Shown here piece after piece: positions 48,107 to 62,215 of a stretch of 64,000 nt of DNA. The position numbers and the translations under genes were made by a program. The DNA is from Dromaius novaehollandiae (lineage: Eukaryota; Chordata; Aves; Casuariiformes; Dromaiidae), in assembly GCF_036370855.1 (NCBI RefSeq), contig NC_088100.1, positions 36,096,563-36,160,562 on the forward strand, in the 5' to 3' direction. Within the stretch, counting starts at the first letter, position 1. Each line of letters opens with the position of its first letter. The notes below the pieces were generated by a model, which ran no database searches, was not told where the DNA came from, and saw only the letters and a program-made list of their open reading frames with translations.

Positions 48107-48927
48107 AACATAAAACAGTGGTGAGTTCCCACTCTTCGTGAGTGCCCTCTAGTCAGTTGGCTAGTCACTTGCACCTCGTAACTTCACAAGAATTTGCACC
48201 TCCTTTTTCTTTCCCTTGCCTCCACTGTATGCTTCCAGACTTTGCCAAAGGAGAGCTTCAGGGACCTCATCCATCACACCGTGGCTTTGTTCTGGAGTGG
48301 AGATTTTCCCATTGTGGTACAGGCATCTGCTGTTATGAAAAGAGGAACAGCTCTGAAGTTTTTGCTGTAGCTAGAAAATTATCTTTGCCTCAGAAGATAA
48401 AGGATGAGGATTGGCAGTTTGTCAGTGATAAGGAGAAAAAGGCAGGGGAGGAAGAGGAGGCTGCTTGAGCTAAACAGCCGGATACACTATAAGCCTGTGA
48501 AAAAGTGCGTGTAAAATAACAGGCAACAGACTGGTAAGGGAATCCAAAAATCACTTCGATTTGATTGAATTCCCACTAGTTTAAATGCAGTTCTCAGGCT
48601 GGAACAAATCACCTGGGATTAACATGTTGCAGAATGGGTGGCAGTAAGGTAATTTCTCAAATTTGGTTAGGAAATTGGCTCTGTAAAAGGTCAGTGACCT
48701 CTGTCACTCACAGGGTTGTCTGCAACCTCAGGGGACCTAATGTGGACTCACTGCACTTTCCAACTGACACGGCTTCTGCATGGTGCTTCCTATTACGTGG
48801 ACACTGATTAAGTGTATTCCAGAAGGAAGAATGCCACCTTCTAAATCAAACAATTCCAATTTCCTTCCGAGCCTGGATTTAATATTTATAGACCCCTGCA
48901 TTATTTTCCTTTTTTTAAAAAACATAT

Positions 48928-48951
48928 TCCTCCTCCTCCTCCTCCTCCTCC
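48928..48951. repeat. (TCC)n microsatellite
   Basis: Eight uninterrupted TCC units in otherwise AT-rich DNA, about 290 bp before the antisense CR1 remnant. Confidence 0.95.
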
Positions 48952-49239
48952 AAAATCTGTGTCAGAAGGGTAAAGGGGAGAAGCATACTTATTCATAAGA
49001 TTAAATTGGTTTTATCTTCCTCACCACCAGGCCTCATTTGGATAAGACAAGATAGGTTAGGATGTCTCTGTAAAGCACAGAGTTCCGGTTCTCTTTCTTA
49101 GTAGAGACTTTTTAATTTCTTCTTAATCTTTCTTATTACTCCCGTCTGCACTCTTAGAGTGTATTTTGAGATAGGCTAACCTGAGGACAGTATTCCTAGC
49201 TCAGCAGATTAATCATGTTATATTTACAGAATTATGATC

Positions 49240-49840
49240 TTTTTCTTTTTATTCTTCATACCAAGTTTTTGAAGCCTAACATTCTACTTGCTTTCTGATT
49301 TTCATCGCAGTTGGGCAGTGATTCTTAGCGAGCTGTCATTACTTAATTTAGGACAGCATCCCATTTCACATTAGCATTGAAATTTGTATTGCCACCTCAC
49401 TACACTGCCTATATCCCAGTGTTAGTCCTTATAGCTTTTCCTGGTTTTGCTTGACCTACACAATTTTGCTATCTTGCTGTTTATTGCCCTCCTCAGAACA
49501 TTGCTACACATATATAACTGCACAGACCTTGTGAAGATTCTTGCTTTACCTTAACCTGGTTTGGGTTTTTTCATCTCTCAGCCAGTTTGTAGTCCCTGGC
49601 AATAAATTGCCTCTTACCTTGATGAATTTCTTTACTGAATTGCCGTACTGAATTTCTTTAGCAGTCCCTTGTGAGGAATTTTGTCAAAGGCAGTTTCAAA
49701 ATCTAAATAAATTATGTCAATTAATTTTCTTTCCCCTGCAAAATATTTTACTGGTATATTGAAAGAGAGCTAAGTGGATAAGGACACACGAGCTCCCTTT
49801 TGGCTTACTCACTCTGACTGAACCGTATGGTCATGAGCTT
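49240..49840 (-). mobile_element. CR1 LINE ORF2 fragment with reverse-transcriptase motif, antisense
   Basis: On the minus strand, 49718 down to 49662 reads as 19 open codons, DIIYLDFETAFDKIPHKGL, the conserved YLDF..AFD.VPH motif of CR1-type reverse transcriptases. The frame runs nine more codons to a stop. The sequence at 49250-49620 and 49740-49830 follows, in order, the reverse complement of the CR1 coding region (for example GCCACCTCACT near 49392 and CAGCCAGTTTGTAGTCC near 49580). Stops and indels show it is long dead. The ends are set by eye. Confidence 0.7.
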
Positions 49841-52800
49841 TTAGAGGAAATCTTATACTTCTAGTTATAATTATCCCCATGACCGATTCACAAAGTACAA
49901 ATTCAAGAGATTAGAATTTTTCTAATCAAAAGAATGATATTTATCAAGCATTAACAATATATTTGAATAAGAATAAATATTTCAATAGTCAAAAGCTAAT
50001 ACTTTTGATTTATTTTTCAATAGCAAAATAATTTAGGCATTGTAGAAACTTAGTGACATTCAAAGGGTAAGCTTCCCCTCCGCAAGTCATTTGTGCAGTC
50101 ATTAGAAGGGGAGGCCACATGATGTTATGCTGATCTTTTGGAACAAGATAGCCATATGGGAGATCTCAGCATTACTGGTGTTTTCAATTACAGCAATCTT
50201 GTTTGGCAAAAAAGTACTTCTAACAGTTAGGTGAGTTTTTCCTCTCGGTTGTTACATGGGCCTCTCATCTCCATCTATCTGAGAACTTGTTAAAGCATGC
50301 TGGCATATATCAAACATTGTATAAAATACTGACTCATTGTGCTTTAGTGTTGATCTGGCATTAATTTGACATATTTGTTCATTAAGACAAACAATTTAAT
50401 TAATGATTATAAGCCATAAGTTTGCAGAGTCTTGAAGACTAATCGAATGGCTTTTCTGATTAAATAAAAATCAGATTTGTTAAGTAGCAAATGAAAATAT
50501 TAGATCGCATTTTTCCTCAGTTTTCTTCCAAAATCTTTCATAATTGTTATAAGGGATTACAATTGGCATTATTCCTAATTTAATTGGTCCAAATATGTCA
50601 TCCCCTTATGCTCATCTCCATAGGTTCCTGCTCTTTTTCTGTCTGATGACCATTTTTTCCCCATTTCAAATTGCCACAGCCTGTAATTACAAAGAGCTCT
50701 GTCGCAACCCATTCTAAGCAATGAACAATTTTCTCCACATTATTTCCCTTCCTTGAAAATGGGATAAATAATACTTTCCTAAGCTTTGGAAAGGTTTTGG
50801 AGGACCCAGAATGAAACATGCATCTTTCAGCGGGAGATTCAACCCATCCCGAGGCAGGCAACTGAGAGAGAGCATGCATTGCCTTCTGGAAACACTTCTG
50901 TCTCCCCATCGACTACCGGAACCGTATGGTTTGTAAACCTGTACCATACATGTATGTGACACAGTGCAGTGCTACACAGAGATGCCTGAGCTTACTCCAT
51001 AATGCGAGGGGGTTGCATTCATCCTCATGAGGGTCTCACAGAAACCCAGGGTGATATCCTAACGCTAGAAAGCCTGATAGGAAGCTTCTGGCTTTAAAAT
51101 TATTCAAACGGAATCATGGAGAGAATAAAATTTCTCTAACAATTTAAGGATTTCAAGTTCTTAACTGATTATGCAAGATATTTTTAAATCTGTGGCTTGA
51201 TTTCCCTGTTATAATAAAGAATTTCTTTCCACTTTAATGTGTAGATTTTCTGTGTGTGTATAAAAGACAACTTAAACTGACTTTTTTTTTACTTTAACAG
51301 ACTATTGCTCTAAATAAAGATGTAATGTAAGACTTCCAGAGGAAAAACAGATTTCATGATGGAAGGCCCTAAGAAGAAAATCAAGCGAAGAACATTACTT
51401 ATAAAAAGTTAAGGCTGTTATTCCTGTGCTAAATTTTATTTTCTACATCCACCTCTTGACAGAAAAGGTGCAACAAAAGTGGAACCTTCTCTAATGTACC
51501 CTATTCAACATTTTATTTAGAAAAAAATGATTACTGTGTGTGACATACTTGCCTTGTTTTCTCTATAAAGCATAGGCTAGTTGTTTGCTGAAGCTGATAC
51601 TAGATCTAGTCTAAACATGACTAATGCTTTTAACCAGATGGCTGTACTGATAGCTCTTTTTCAATTCTTTTTTTCAGTATTTTCTTCCTGGGTCTCTTAT
51701 CTATATTTATCTTTAGGTTTTTAGCACTGTACATTCATTTTATATACTTTTTAATTACTTGGACTTGTTATACAACATTTTCTTCATGAAGGACTCCACA
51801 AAACAGTGAAATAATGAAACTGTTACAATTCATGGCCATTTTTTTCATGGTCACACTCTAATCTCTCTTAGTACTCTATTTAAAAGTAATTCTGGTACCT
51901 TATCCAACTACTGCTGCATCTTCTGAGATATTCCAAAGAGCTTTATTTTCAGAAGATATGAAAGGTTTGCCCATTCATTGAGCAAGATGTTCACAAAGAC
52001 CAAGTTCTGTATCTATCACCTACCTGCTTTTAGACATGCAAATCTCACTAGCAGGTGATGAATTTGCAAGAACTGAGGTTATTATTACATAGAAAAAACA
52101 TAATTTTCCTTTATAATGGGAACCTGTGTGAATGAACAATTGATTTTGCAAGTAATTTTGGTGACTGCACAAATGTTTCCAGTTTGGGATTCTATTCTCC
52201 ACTCAGGTTTTTAAAATTACTTATTTGAATAATATTATGGAAATACCCTTTCTCTGTAAAATTAAACATGTTGCATGTACAATTTCTGACTAAGGTTATC
52301 TATATGTAGCAGTATTGGTTCTTGAATAAGAGTTACAGATAATTGCTAAAGTAATCTACAAAACTAAGAACTATTTTAATATGTCCAACCAATTGTTTCA
52401 GCAAAAAACCCACAGCTTTTATTGCAATTAACTATTTGTGTTTAGGTGGCCTGAATTAGGCATAGATCACATTCATCATTGATTCATTACATCTTCCTGG
52501 ATGTAGCAAGCAGGGAGTCTTTTGGAAAAAAGGGACTTTCTTCTTGTCTTTGAGTCTTTTGTTCAGCCTCCCTTTCTACTTGTAAAATATTGGCACATGG
52601 TTTCCTCTCATCACCTCCAAGCTGCCAGTATGATCATCAGTGTATATTTACATTATTTTGCTGGTAATATTTTTTGTCCTGGCTTTAATAAAACTGAAAT
52701 TGTTTCTCCTTTGGAGGTAACAGCTCTTAAACTTCTGTCTTAATTTGCTGCCATAAAAATGGTACCCTCTAAAAAGTCAAAATGCATCATGCTGATGCAA

Positions 52801-55800
52801 GCGCTGTTAAACACTTTAAGCAGAGTTTAAATAAAGTCTTTCAACTTCTGAAAGATTTTATTTGAAGAGTTTCTTAGAGAGAGAGAAAAAAAAGCCTCAG
52901 AAAGCGGAAAAGCTAATTAATATTGGCAATGGATCCACTCAGAGGAAACATTTCTCTCATATAGTCAAATAAATGATACTTTTGTACTCACTAAGTCAGA
53001 AAGCTGACACCTTGCCAAACAGAACAGTTCCGTGGTCCAAATACCACATTCTAAAACTAAATAAAAACAGATTGTGGCACATGTGCTGGACAACTTGTTC
53101 TCAGACTGCCTGTAATGTCCCCTTTCCGCAGAGCGTGGTGGGCTCAAGTGATGCTTCCAAAGGGCATGGGAGATGGTCTCCAGTCCCACAGCACCTGGGG
53201 TCTTTCAGGCTGAAGATTGAGGCCACACAGGAGAAGAGGGGGAAGATAAGTGGTCTAAGAGTGGGAGAGTTGTGGCAAGAAGGTAGGAGCCTGCAGCCCA
53301 TGGAGATACTGCTGAAAGCTGCTCCGCAACTCTGCACCCACAGTGGTGGAGGGACACTGCTCTTGGGTTTGGAGGTTGTTTGGCTGGTTGATTTTTAATT
53401 TTTGAAAATTCCCAATCTACTCTACATGTCAGTTATAAAAATACTTTCTAGCCCTTAACTTGGGCTAGAAATTTTTACTGCATTCCCAAACAAGAAAACT
53501 TTCAAGTTAGTTAATAGTCACTGTATTTTTTTATCCTGGCACTAGGAAGCAGTATGGTTGGGATTGATCTGCTGCTTCTCTCACTGGCTGCTCTCCCCAT
53601 TTGGATTTAGTCCTAGATCATCCAGGCACTTGGGAGAAATCCCCAAATATCATAACTATGTGTTTTTGACTTACAGAAATTTTTTTTTCTTATTCCTTGT
53701 AAATGCATTGCCTTCCTGAAGTATTAAGTAGTGAACATGAGTTTCTGCTTATAGGTATCTAATAGAAACCTTACATTTCAATATTACACTATTATTTTGA
53801 ATACTGTTCTGTAGCTAGATGAGAGCTACTTCAATTCCTAGAATAACTGTGCTATTTTCAGTCTCTGACTCTCTGTCTCCCTATTGGTGCTTTCTCCATA
53901 TCTCCTCCTTCACAGTACTTCCTTTCTGTCCTGCTAGCTTTGTATGGTCTCTTCCACTTACCACAAACATGACTCTTTAGAACTGAGCAGGGTCATCCAA
54001 AAAGGCTCTTTGGTTCTGTGGGAAAGGCATAAATAGTCTTGGGTTATCGTGTTTTATTATTTATTTACATGCAGGCTGAGATCCTAATTCCTTAGTTTGA
54101 GCTGATTCAAAGTAAACTAAGAGTCATATTAATTTTGGGCAAGTAGTTGAGATTAACCTATAACTGCTTAACAGAGCTATGTCTGAGATGTTAAATAGCT
54201 TCCTAATCTAAGTACAAGAATATATTTTTGCCATCCATTTTTTTGTTTTAGAAAATTTGATTTTTTAAATAAATTTTGATTTATAATGTCAAGTATCTAG
54301 GAAATTCTTAGATCAAAAATATTTGTTTATTTCCCTTCATCCTTTTTTAAAAATTGAATGTTGAAATTGCACAATAGTATGTCTTCACTTTTAAGATTCT
54401 GTTTTATTTATTTTCTTTGGTTTCCATAATTATAGTGAAATTCTGTAATGTCCTTTAGCACTTTCTGGTTGACAATTCAAAAGCAATTGTACCACTTCTT
54501 TATTATGTGTGGTTACTATTTTCTTCAGACATTTAACAGTTTCTAAGAGTCTGCATGACTTGTGTATTACTGTTTACTTTTGGTTAAAAAGTAAATGAGA
54601 ACATCCCCAAGCATATCCAGTTTCCTCATTCCCACACAGTTACATAGATATATATATCTATATATGTGTGTATGTATACACATCCACACATATATATCCA
54701 TCTTAAACCCAGAAGAGAGGATTTTGTAATTGCCCCAGGTCCATGTGTGAATATTCTGAAGCTACTGAATACTTTATTTTTACCCTGACATTATGCAAGT
54801 TGCTATAAAATATATGGCATTTTCTGTTTTAAGGTCCTAGAACTCTGTAATCTCTATACAATTACATTCTTATTATTTGTAAAAATGTTCTGAATATTAT
54901 GTTGCCCACAGTAACTCTGCTCAGACTTGGGGAAATTTGGACAAATAATTAAAAAATCTTTTGCCATATTCCTTTGTTTTACTGAGTTGACGGTTTGACT
55001 TTGGATTTTTATGTTATCTTCTGCTTTCAGAACATCAAGTTATGCTAGATTACAATTTATTGTGTATAAAACTACTTTCCTGGAACCTCTGTTACTAAGA
55101 TCTAAGATTGAAATAATGTATTTTCTCTTTTTCTATAAATAAGACATCTTTCCAATTCTTTCAGATCTATAGATAACATATCTTTCAGAATGTTAAGGTC
55201 TGGAAATTATTCTAAAGCATAAATTGCCTTTCAGCAGCCAGGCACCTCAGTTAAAATAATATCTATCTGTAATGTGACTAGCTTGTAATAACTAGGTTCC
55301 TTGTTTAGCCTGACTGGAAAGGCTAGACATAACCAATGAAAAGCACAGGAACCAAGGATCAGTTTGAGGATGTGACCTTGTGCCTTGATCTTAAAAATGT
55401 TGGATGTTTCTCTAGATAAGTTGTATGTTATGTTTCCTGAAACCCTAAACATTTGGTTTAACAGCTGCCTTGGAATAAGCATCCAGTAAACAATGCTTCC
55501 ACCTCAATCCACTTATTTTTATTTTGAAGATGGCGAGAGCTATGCAGATATGGAATGAATACCAGAAAACAGTAAAACAAATAAACAGCTAGACAGGAAA
55601 TAGCAGACTAGTTGTCACACCACTCAGATGGCTTATCCTGTTTTGATAGCAACTCCTAACTGCTGCATGTATCTAATTTAAATGCAGAATAATTATCAGC
55701 AGAACTATCCTATGTATTATTAGTTAAGAACTGCTTTCACAGTTTTAAAAGAAAACTCCTTCATATGCCTTATTCCAAAGAAGTAGCTATAGTTCTATTG

Positions 55801-58599
55801 GAAACAAGTTCTTTTCTGTACCTTTTCTAATCTAATGCTAAGAATTTTAATATACTTAATCTTCACTTGATTTGTTCATCTACTTGATTTTTAAAACAGT
55901 GATTACACATTTGATCTCTGGGATGGGTTTTCTCTTGTATTTTTATAAACTTGCAATCCTGTGTGCTGAAAGTTTATCGGAAGTCATCTTAGTTAGGATT
56001 GTATTCAATTATATGGCTGTTGTGTCTTACCTTCCCTATTTGTGTAAGGTGATTTCATCTGGAATGTTATTCAGCTTGTCCACTATCATGCAAAACAGTA
56101 TTTCCAAATAACTTGCTTCCTCTCTTATCTATAATTTGCTTTCTCCTGGCTCTTTCTTACCACTTCAAAATTTCCCTTTTTGAATTCCCACTGTCTGACT
56201 CTCTCTCCAGCATACAAACAGAACAACTTGGATATCTAAGTATTTTGAAGCTTCTCAGATTGCTGTTAGTAGTTTTCTTTCTTCTGAGCTCAGCTTCCCC
56301 CTACCTCCCCCTTTTCCCATCACTTTAGCAATCCTCTTTCCTTTGGGTGTCTTGCAGAGCAAGCATCCTGTGAGTAATGCGGTGCTTTGTTGGTTCTCTA
56401 ATGCTGCTTCTCTTATCCTATTTCTTCACCCTGGAAGACTTCCAATTATACAGTTCTGCCTCTAACAGTGTGGTTGTCACGATATGTGAAGAGTAGAGAA
56501 GCTACTTTTTAGCTCTTCACATTTTTAAACAAGGCTATCTTTGAGGTACTTCTTTGTAGACTTTTAAAACACAGCAAAACTCTTTTCCAAGCTCTGGAAA
56601 TCATTGTACAAAAGCAGAGATCACACAAGTCTCTGTACCACAAGCAGGTTGCCTGCATGCCACTGATGGGCTAGATCTGGAGACAGAAAAATGCTAATCA
56701 TTAGGCATAAATCTCTGTACTTCAGGAGCTGTAATCTTAGAAGTTCTTGGGATTCCAAGCTTTCTGATAAATGCAAATAAAGGTTTTAGCTCTACCTATA
56801 ATATCCAACCCTGAGAAGGGCAAGGATAGTTCTCAGATGCACAAAAGAAAGTATATGCATATGGGTGTAACTGAAACAGCAAGAGTATGATCATCATCGT
56901 TTGCATTCTCAATGGTAAATTAAACTAGTGCAATCAAATGGCTGCGCTGTTAAATTGTTAAAACAGCCCCTGGCACAGTTTTACCTGAGCGGATGAGTAC
57001 TCTCCTGAACAGCTCCACAGCGCAGGTTGACCCATGCCAGGTCCCATTCATAACAGGCAGATTAGAAGTGGCCACCCCATTTTGGAGGCTGAGAAAATTT
57101 CACAGTAGGGCCACAGCCAGTCAATGCCATTTGGCCCCAGGATTAGAGAATGGACCTTAGGACTGGTTAATTTACTGGTATAGACATAATCATTTTGTCC
57201 ATTGAGTGTTTGGCCGTCAATCGCAGAACTGCAGCTGAACAAAATCTCTTGGAATCTGGGGGACTCTGAAAACCTCATCAAATGCAATTTAGCTATTTTA
57301 TACTGTGAGTGGCTAAAATGGGTGGAGGGGAGAGATGGGGAAGTGCCTGAAACCCAAGCCACTTGCAAGATTAGAATCCATATACAGTTAGCAACTAGGA
57401 TCTGTATTAAAGTCCAGGCAGTTGGTGTTATTTAGGGTACCTGTGTTTGGCTCATGTGCACTAGGGGACCTCAGGGACAAAACACTCGGGAAGACTCAGA
57501 AACCATTTGTAGCAGGACCCAGAGGTGGAGCTCTTGGGCTAAGTGCTGGCTGGTGATAGGCCTGGCAGTGTAAATTTTCTCTCTCAGTAAGATTTTTACT
57601 CTGTTTAAGAGAATAAGTCTTCATGGACCACTGTAAACAGAGATTTAATCAATTTCCTTTACTAACAGACATAGGTAGATAGCAAAGATGGCTAATACAT
57701 AGGTGTGTCATACTGGCTAACTATACAAATCAGAATGGGGAGCACTACTTTTTTAAGCATTATTCTTTCTGCATGTTTATTTCACCTGCATAACACTTTG
57801 TGCAGTACTTTCACTTTCAGTTTAGCAAAACAGACATTATGGGCGTGAGGCCCCATTGGCTTTCACTTCCTGTATCCTTTTCTTGGAAACGTGCATAAAA
57901 TACTATTGATCAGTTTTGATTTTTTAAAATCATTGATTCTTTCCTGTACAGCAATAACAAGCATAATGAAATAAGTCACTGGTGTAAAATTGGTATGCGC
58001 TGCCCAAGAAAGATAAGCTGAGAGTGGTGGGGCTGAGAATCAGTGTGCTAGTAGTCAGCAGTGAAATAAAGGTTAGATGGCTGAAAACAGAAAGAATTTT
58101 GGTCAGTTGTGTTTTGGAAGGATTGCAAAAGAGATTTCACTGAGGCAGTCCTTGAGGCACTGTCATCAGATCAGGTGAATGAAGATCTCTGCATTTCTAG
58201 TAAATTCATGCTACTGAAAATACAATTTTCCAGATATATGCTGGAGAATGTGTATAAATAATAATGATAAGGCCTAGTTATTATTAGATAACCAGTTGCA
58301 CAGGAATAACAAACATACTGGAATAACAGCCATAATGGGGATATAGGTTTCTGCATCAAAAAGTTGAAACCAGAGGCTGGGAGTGTTGTGTTCATGTGAG
58401 GATATTATGAAAGAACTGGTCAAAAAAAGAAACTTGGATGGAGCAATTCCAAACTGTTTAAGTTCAAATGAAGTAGAATAATACATAAAAATAGTTGGTA
58501 ACTTAAGACTTTCAGTCTCTAAAAGACCAAATTTTCAGAAATGAGGAACTCATTTGTTAAGAGCATAAGGACTTGAACGAATGTAGAAAAGGTTTAAAA
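49841..58599. other. Intergenic DNA, nothing recognised beyond simple repeats
   Basis: Very AT-rich in parts (49900-50600, 54200-55200). It holds one TA/TG simple repeat and no supported gene or RNA. Open frames are of chance length. Confidence 0.55.
54645..54698. repeat. TA/TG simple repeat with 16-bp perfect palindrome
   Basis: It begins with TAGATATATATATCTA, a perfect palindrome, then TATATGTGTGTATGTATACACATCC-type sequence and a final CATATATAT. Simple repeat only. Confidence 0.85.
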
Positions 58600-60420
58600 T
58601 TTCTAAGTTAAAGGTGCAATAAAAATCTGGAGTCTGTATCCTAAGGAAGGGAAAACAATCTGTATAGAAAGACTCCTTGCAAAACTCCTTATTAGGAGGA
58701 AGCAGGGTATCCACAAAGGTTGATGAGAGGTTGTTTGGATGACAGCTATGTCTTGGAGATTGAAGTGCAAGGATAATGTAGGACTCACCAAAGTCCAGAT
58801 TAATTAGAACTTCCCAGAGAAGTCAGAGAAAACTTAAAATGATTCTTTGGTCATAAAAATATAAAGAACAAGAGAGAAGTGGGTCACTGGGCAAGGACCA
58901 TGGGGTCAAACTTAATCAAAGCATGACCTAAAAAGTAAATGAATACTTTGCCTCAGTCTTCAATATAGGTATTGAAGTAGAGCTGCATAGCCAGTGGCCA
59001 TAAGAATATGGAAGTGGAAACTACCATATTTGAGCTGGAAGCGAAACTCAGATGATTTAAAATGCATGGGCAAGGAAGCTATCAGAAACCTAAAAGGACT
59101 GATGATACACAACACTGCAAGCACAGTACCAAGGATACTCTGTCAAATCACAAGTGATGTCAAATGTCTGAAGGAAAGTGAACATGTTGCTAATACTTAA
59201 GAACACATGTTGAGACTGAAGGACAAATCCTGAAGCAGGGACCACTAATAAAATGTAAAATAAATTATGCCAGACTAACCAGAAAACTTTCTCTGGTCAG
59301 AACTGATTTCCTAAACAAAGGATATGTGGTAGGTCTTACATAGCAAGGTGTTAGCAAGCATTTCATATCTGAAGTATTCATACTTCACATTTGGGAAAGG
59401 ATTAGTTACAAAGCTAATTTATAAAAACTATAAAATGTGTGGGTGACTGGTTACTTGAGAGATACAACAGGCTGTGTCAGAAGAATTGCTTGGCCTAGGA
59501 GAAGTCACTAGTGAAACTCCTCTAAGATTGGGCTTGAAACTGATCTCTTCCAAGATTCACATTAATGGTCTGGGAACAAATCAAGGAAGTATTTAGCATA
59601 CATGAAACATGTTAATGACACAAAGGTAGGAGGCCTTATCAATAGGGGAAGGACTGAAATATCATATTTGGAGAATTAAGTAAATGGATTAGACTGAGTT
59701 ATTGGAAATGAGACAATATTTAGTAGCACAAAAAGCAAGGCCAAGGATAAGGGAGCAATTTCTTGAGTTTCTGCAGTAAGCTAGGAGCTCACCTAGGTGG
59801 AAGATGGATAGATGAAAAAAATGGCTAGCTGGCAGTCATCCTATGACAGACTGATGTGAAGCAGCCATATAAAATGAAAATAAATCCTCAGAGATGTGAA
59901 AGTACTGAATAAAACTCCATCAAGAGTTTATCTGGAATGTCACATACAATTATAGCCAGTCATACAAATGAATTAAACAGGATGAAAGGAGATCAGGTTA
60001 TCGAATAAAAGAGAAACACCTCTAAGGTGATTAGGGAAGAAAGATTATCTTCTGAGAAGAATTTGGCTTTCACAGTCTAACAAAAAAGAGATATAATGTT
60101 ATTACACTAGATACACTAGAGAAAAGCTATTTTAACTAAGGGCCAATGTTGGCACAAGAGCAAATGGATATAAACTGGCCATTAATAAATTTATCCTGAA
60201 AAGTAGCAGAACATTTCTAAGCATCAGAGCAACAAAGGTGTGGAGCAGATTCTCTAATTGTAGGAAAAAAAATTTTTTTAGAAGCGGCATGACCACAACT
60301 AGGATTAAATGATGTGAGTGACCAAAATAACACAACTCTGATGCTTTCTTATGGCATATATTACTAGCAGGAAACATTACACAAGGTTTTGGGCAATAGA
60401 GGTGTAGATCCTATATTTCT
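58600..60420 (+). mobile_element. Long degraded CR1 LINE ORF2 remnant, sense
   Basis: About 1.8 kb follows the order of the CR1 ORF2 second half. In order: CTTTGCCTCAGTCTTCAATA near 58950; the block TGGCC..GAGAAGTCACTAGTGAAACTCCTCT near 59490-59522 (CR1 'VTSGVPQGSVLG' region); CATGTTAATGACACAAAGGTAGGAGG at 59608 (HVNDTKVGG, against FADDTKLGG in active copies); GGATGAAAGGAGATC near 59980; and CAATGTTGGCACAAGAGCAAATGGATATAAACTGGCC near 60145. The RT active-site motif is altered (first Asp to Asn) and many stops and indels are present. Ends are approximate. Confidence 0.7.
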
Positions 60421-62127
60421 AGAAATGTTTCCAAATTCAGTGCACACAGATAACAATGTTTGGTTTTGCTGTTTTTATCTTCATCAGTTAGTGCTTAGTG
60501 TCTCTATCTGTTGTGAACAAGAGTTCAGGAATTTGATTGTATGTTGGTTTTCTAGTGTTTAGGTACTCAACAACATCTCAGGCAATAAATATGCATTTAT
60601 TCTTTTAATCATATAAATAAATAACATTTTATTCTTATAGCATGGCATTATATCTTTATAATGTATTGTTAATCATTTAGTTATATTGTTATATTTCAGT
60701 TTTTCATGCCTATGTGGAATGTCCATTCCCCCCTCCTCTTGGGGTTTTATTGGTTGCCATAGCTACCAGCTATTGTTCCTCTCATGTCACTTATGTAGGC
60801 TAAATTCTTAATGACACTAAATGTGTCATCATATCTATCTCATTGTTTCTATTTTGTGGAATGGCAAGGCACCCAACTTGTTATGAAGAATATTTCCAAA
60901 GAACTGAATATAATTTATCGGCATGACAGTCTTGACTCACAGAGCTGAACCTCTGTGTTGACATATTTTTAAAATCCATATTAACAGTAACCCAGCAAGG
61001 TCTTGTACGTGCTATAACACAGTCTATCTTGATATTTAGTATTTAATCTTTTAAAACACTTGGCTATCTTTTCACACAGTTGGGGGACCCAATTAAAAGC
61101 CCAGAAAAACTATACAAAGTTTCTCATGTAATTAGATGTTTTAGGGCATACTATTAAGGCCCATCTGTTCTCTTGGTTGACTGAGTAAGACTGAGAAATG
61201 AGGCACTTTCTTTTTGTACTTGGGGTTCTCTCAATATTTGATTCTATATTTGATTAACAGTTTATGGGGATATGGGCTGAATTTATTTATAAAGGTTTTC
61301 ATTTGTATAGTACAGTATGTATGGTTTATTGATAGGATGTTGAACTGTTCAGCATTTTAGATGCACTTTATTGTTTTGGTGCACATAACTCTCTAAAACA
61401 TTTTTCTAGCATGATCTCAGTTGTTTTGCTCTTGTTTACTTTTCCCCATCATCTTTTTCTCCCTTCTACCAGTGATCCAATGCCTTGGAGTAAATGGTTA
61501 CAATCACAGGGAAATCACTGAAATTTCATGCATTTTAAATTTGGCTAGTGAAGTCAACCAGATGGGAGCATTAAGGAAAAACATGTTGTAAAGTTATGAG
61601 AACTGGCTTAGTGTGTCCTCTGTAACATCTGTGCAGGCAGATGAAGGCCCTGATGAACTGCACTGAAGGCAACTCAGAATATATCTGTACTGCAGACTGC
61701 AGCACAATGTGGAGATACCCGAACTAACTTTTAATTCAGGTGTTTCTGCTATTCTGCCAGCCTTGATAAGTAAATATGTTTAAAAGGAGAGTTCCATCGC
61801 TTCATATCAGTGCAGCTGCTTCTCAGCACTTTTCCCCCTACGCACATCTAAATCCTAACAGAACAATGAAACTTAGCAATTCTTTCATTTAACATCTCTA
61901 ACAACAACAAATTGTTTCAGCTAAATTTTTGCACAAGCATGTACACACTTAAAATCTACACCTGGCTCTAAATAACACTTTCAGTTCTCATATAAGTGCT
62001 ACTGTAAGTTCAAGCAAATAAGACTAAAGGTCTCATATGCTCTGCATAAAGCAAAATATTCACATATCTGTGCCAAGCCATCTGACTATTCTCTCTTGGT
62101 TAGGGTACAGTGTTTTATCTGCTGTGC
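60421..62127. other. Intergenic DNA, nothing recognised
   Basis: AT-rich sequence after the CR1 remnant; no gene, RNA or clear repeat could be supported. Confidence 0.5.
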
Positions 62128-62215
62128 TTTAACTGTAAGTTCTTTGGGACAGGTGTTTATGATGTTCATCCACTCTATGTACAGCAGTGTGTACAGTGAC
62201 AGCACTATTCAAACA
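62128..62215 (+). mobile_element. Ancient LINE/SINE tail, second copy
   Basis: AACTGTAAGTTCTTTGGGACAGGTGTTTATG, then TCTATGTACAGCAGTGTGTACAGTG, follows the same amniote repeat tail seen near 17000 (consensus style 'ACTGTAAGCTCTTTGGGGCAGGGACTGT...TGTACAGCACCTAGCACA'). L2 and MIR-type elements end this way. The upstream body is not recognisable. Confidence 0.4.

Noticed and set aside
48142-48468. 108-codon plus-strand frame ending in a Lys/Glu-rich stretch
   Set aside because: It has no recognisable domain or splice context; the charged end is simple purine-rich sequence.
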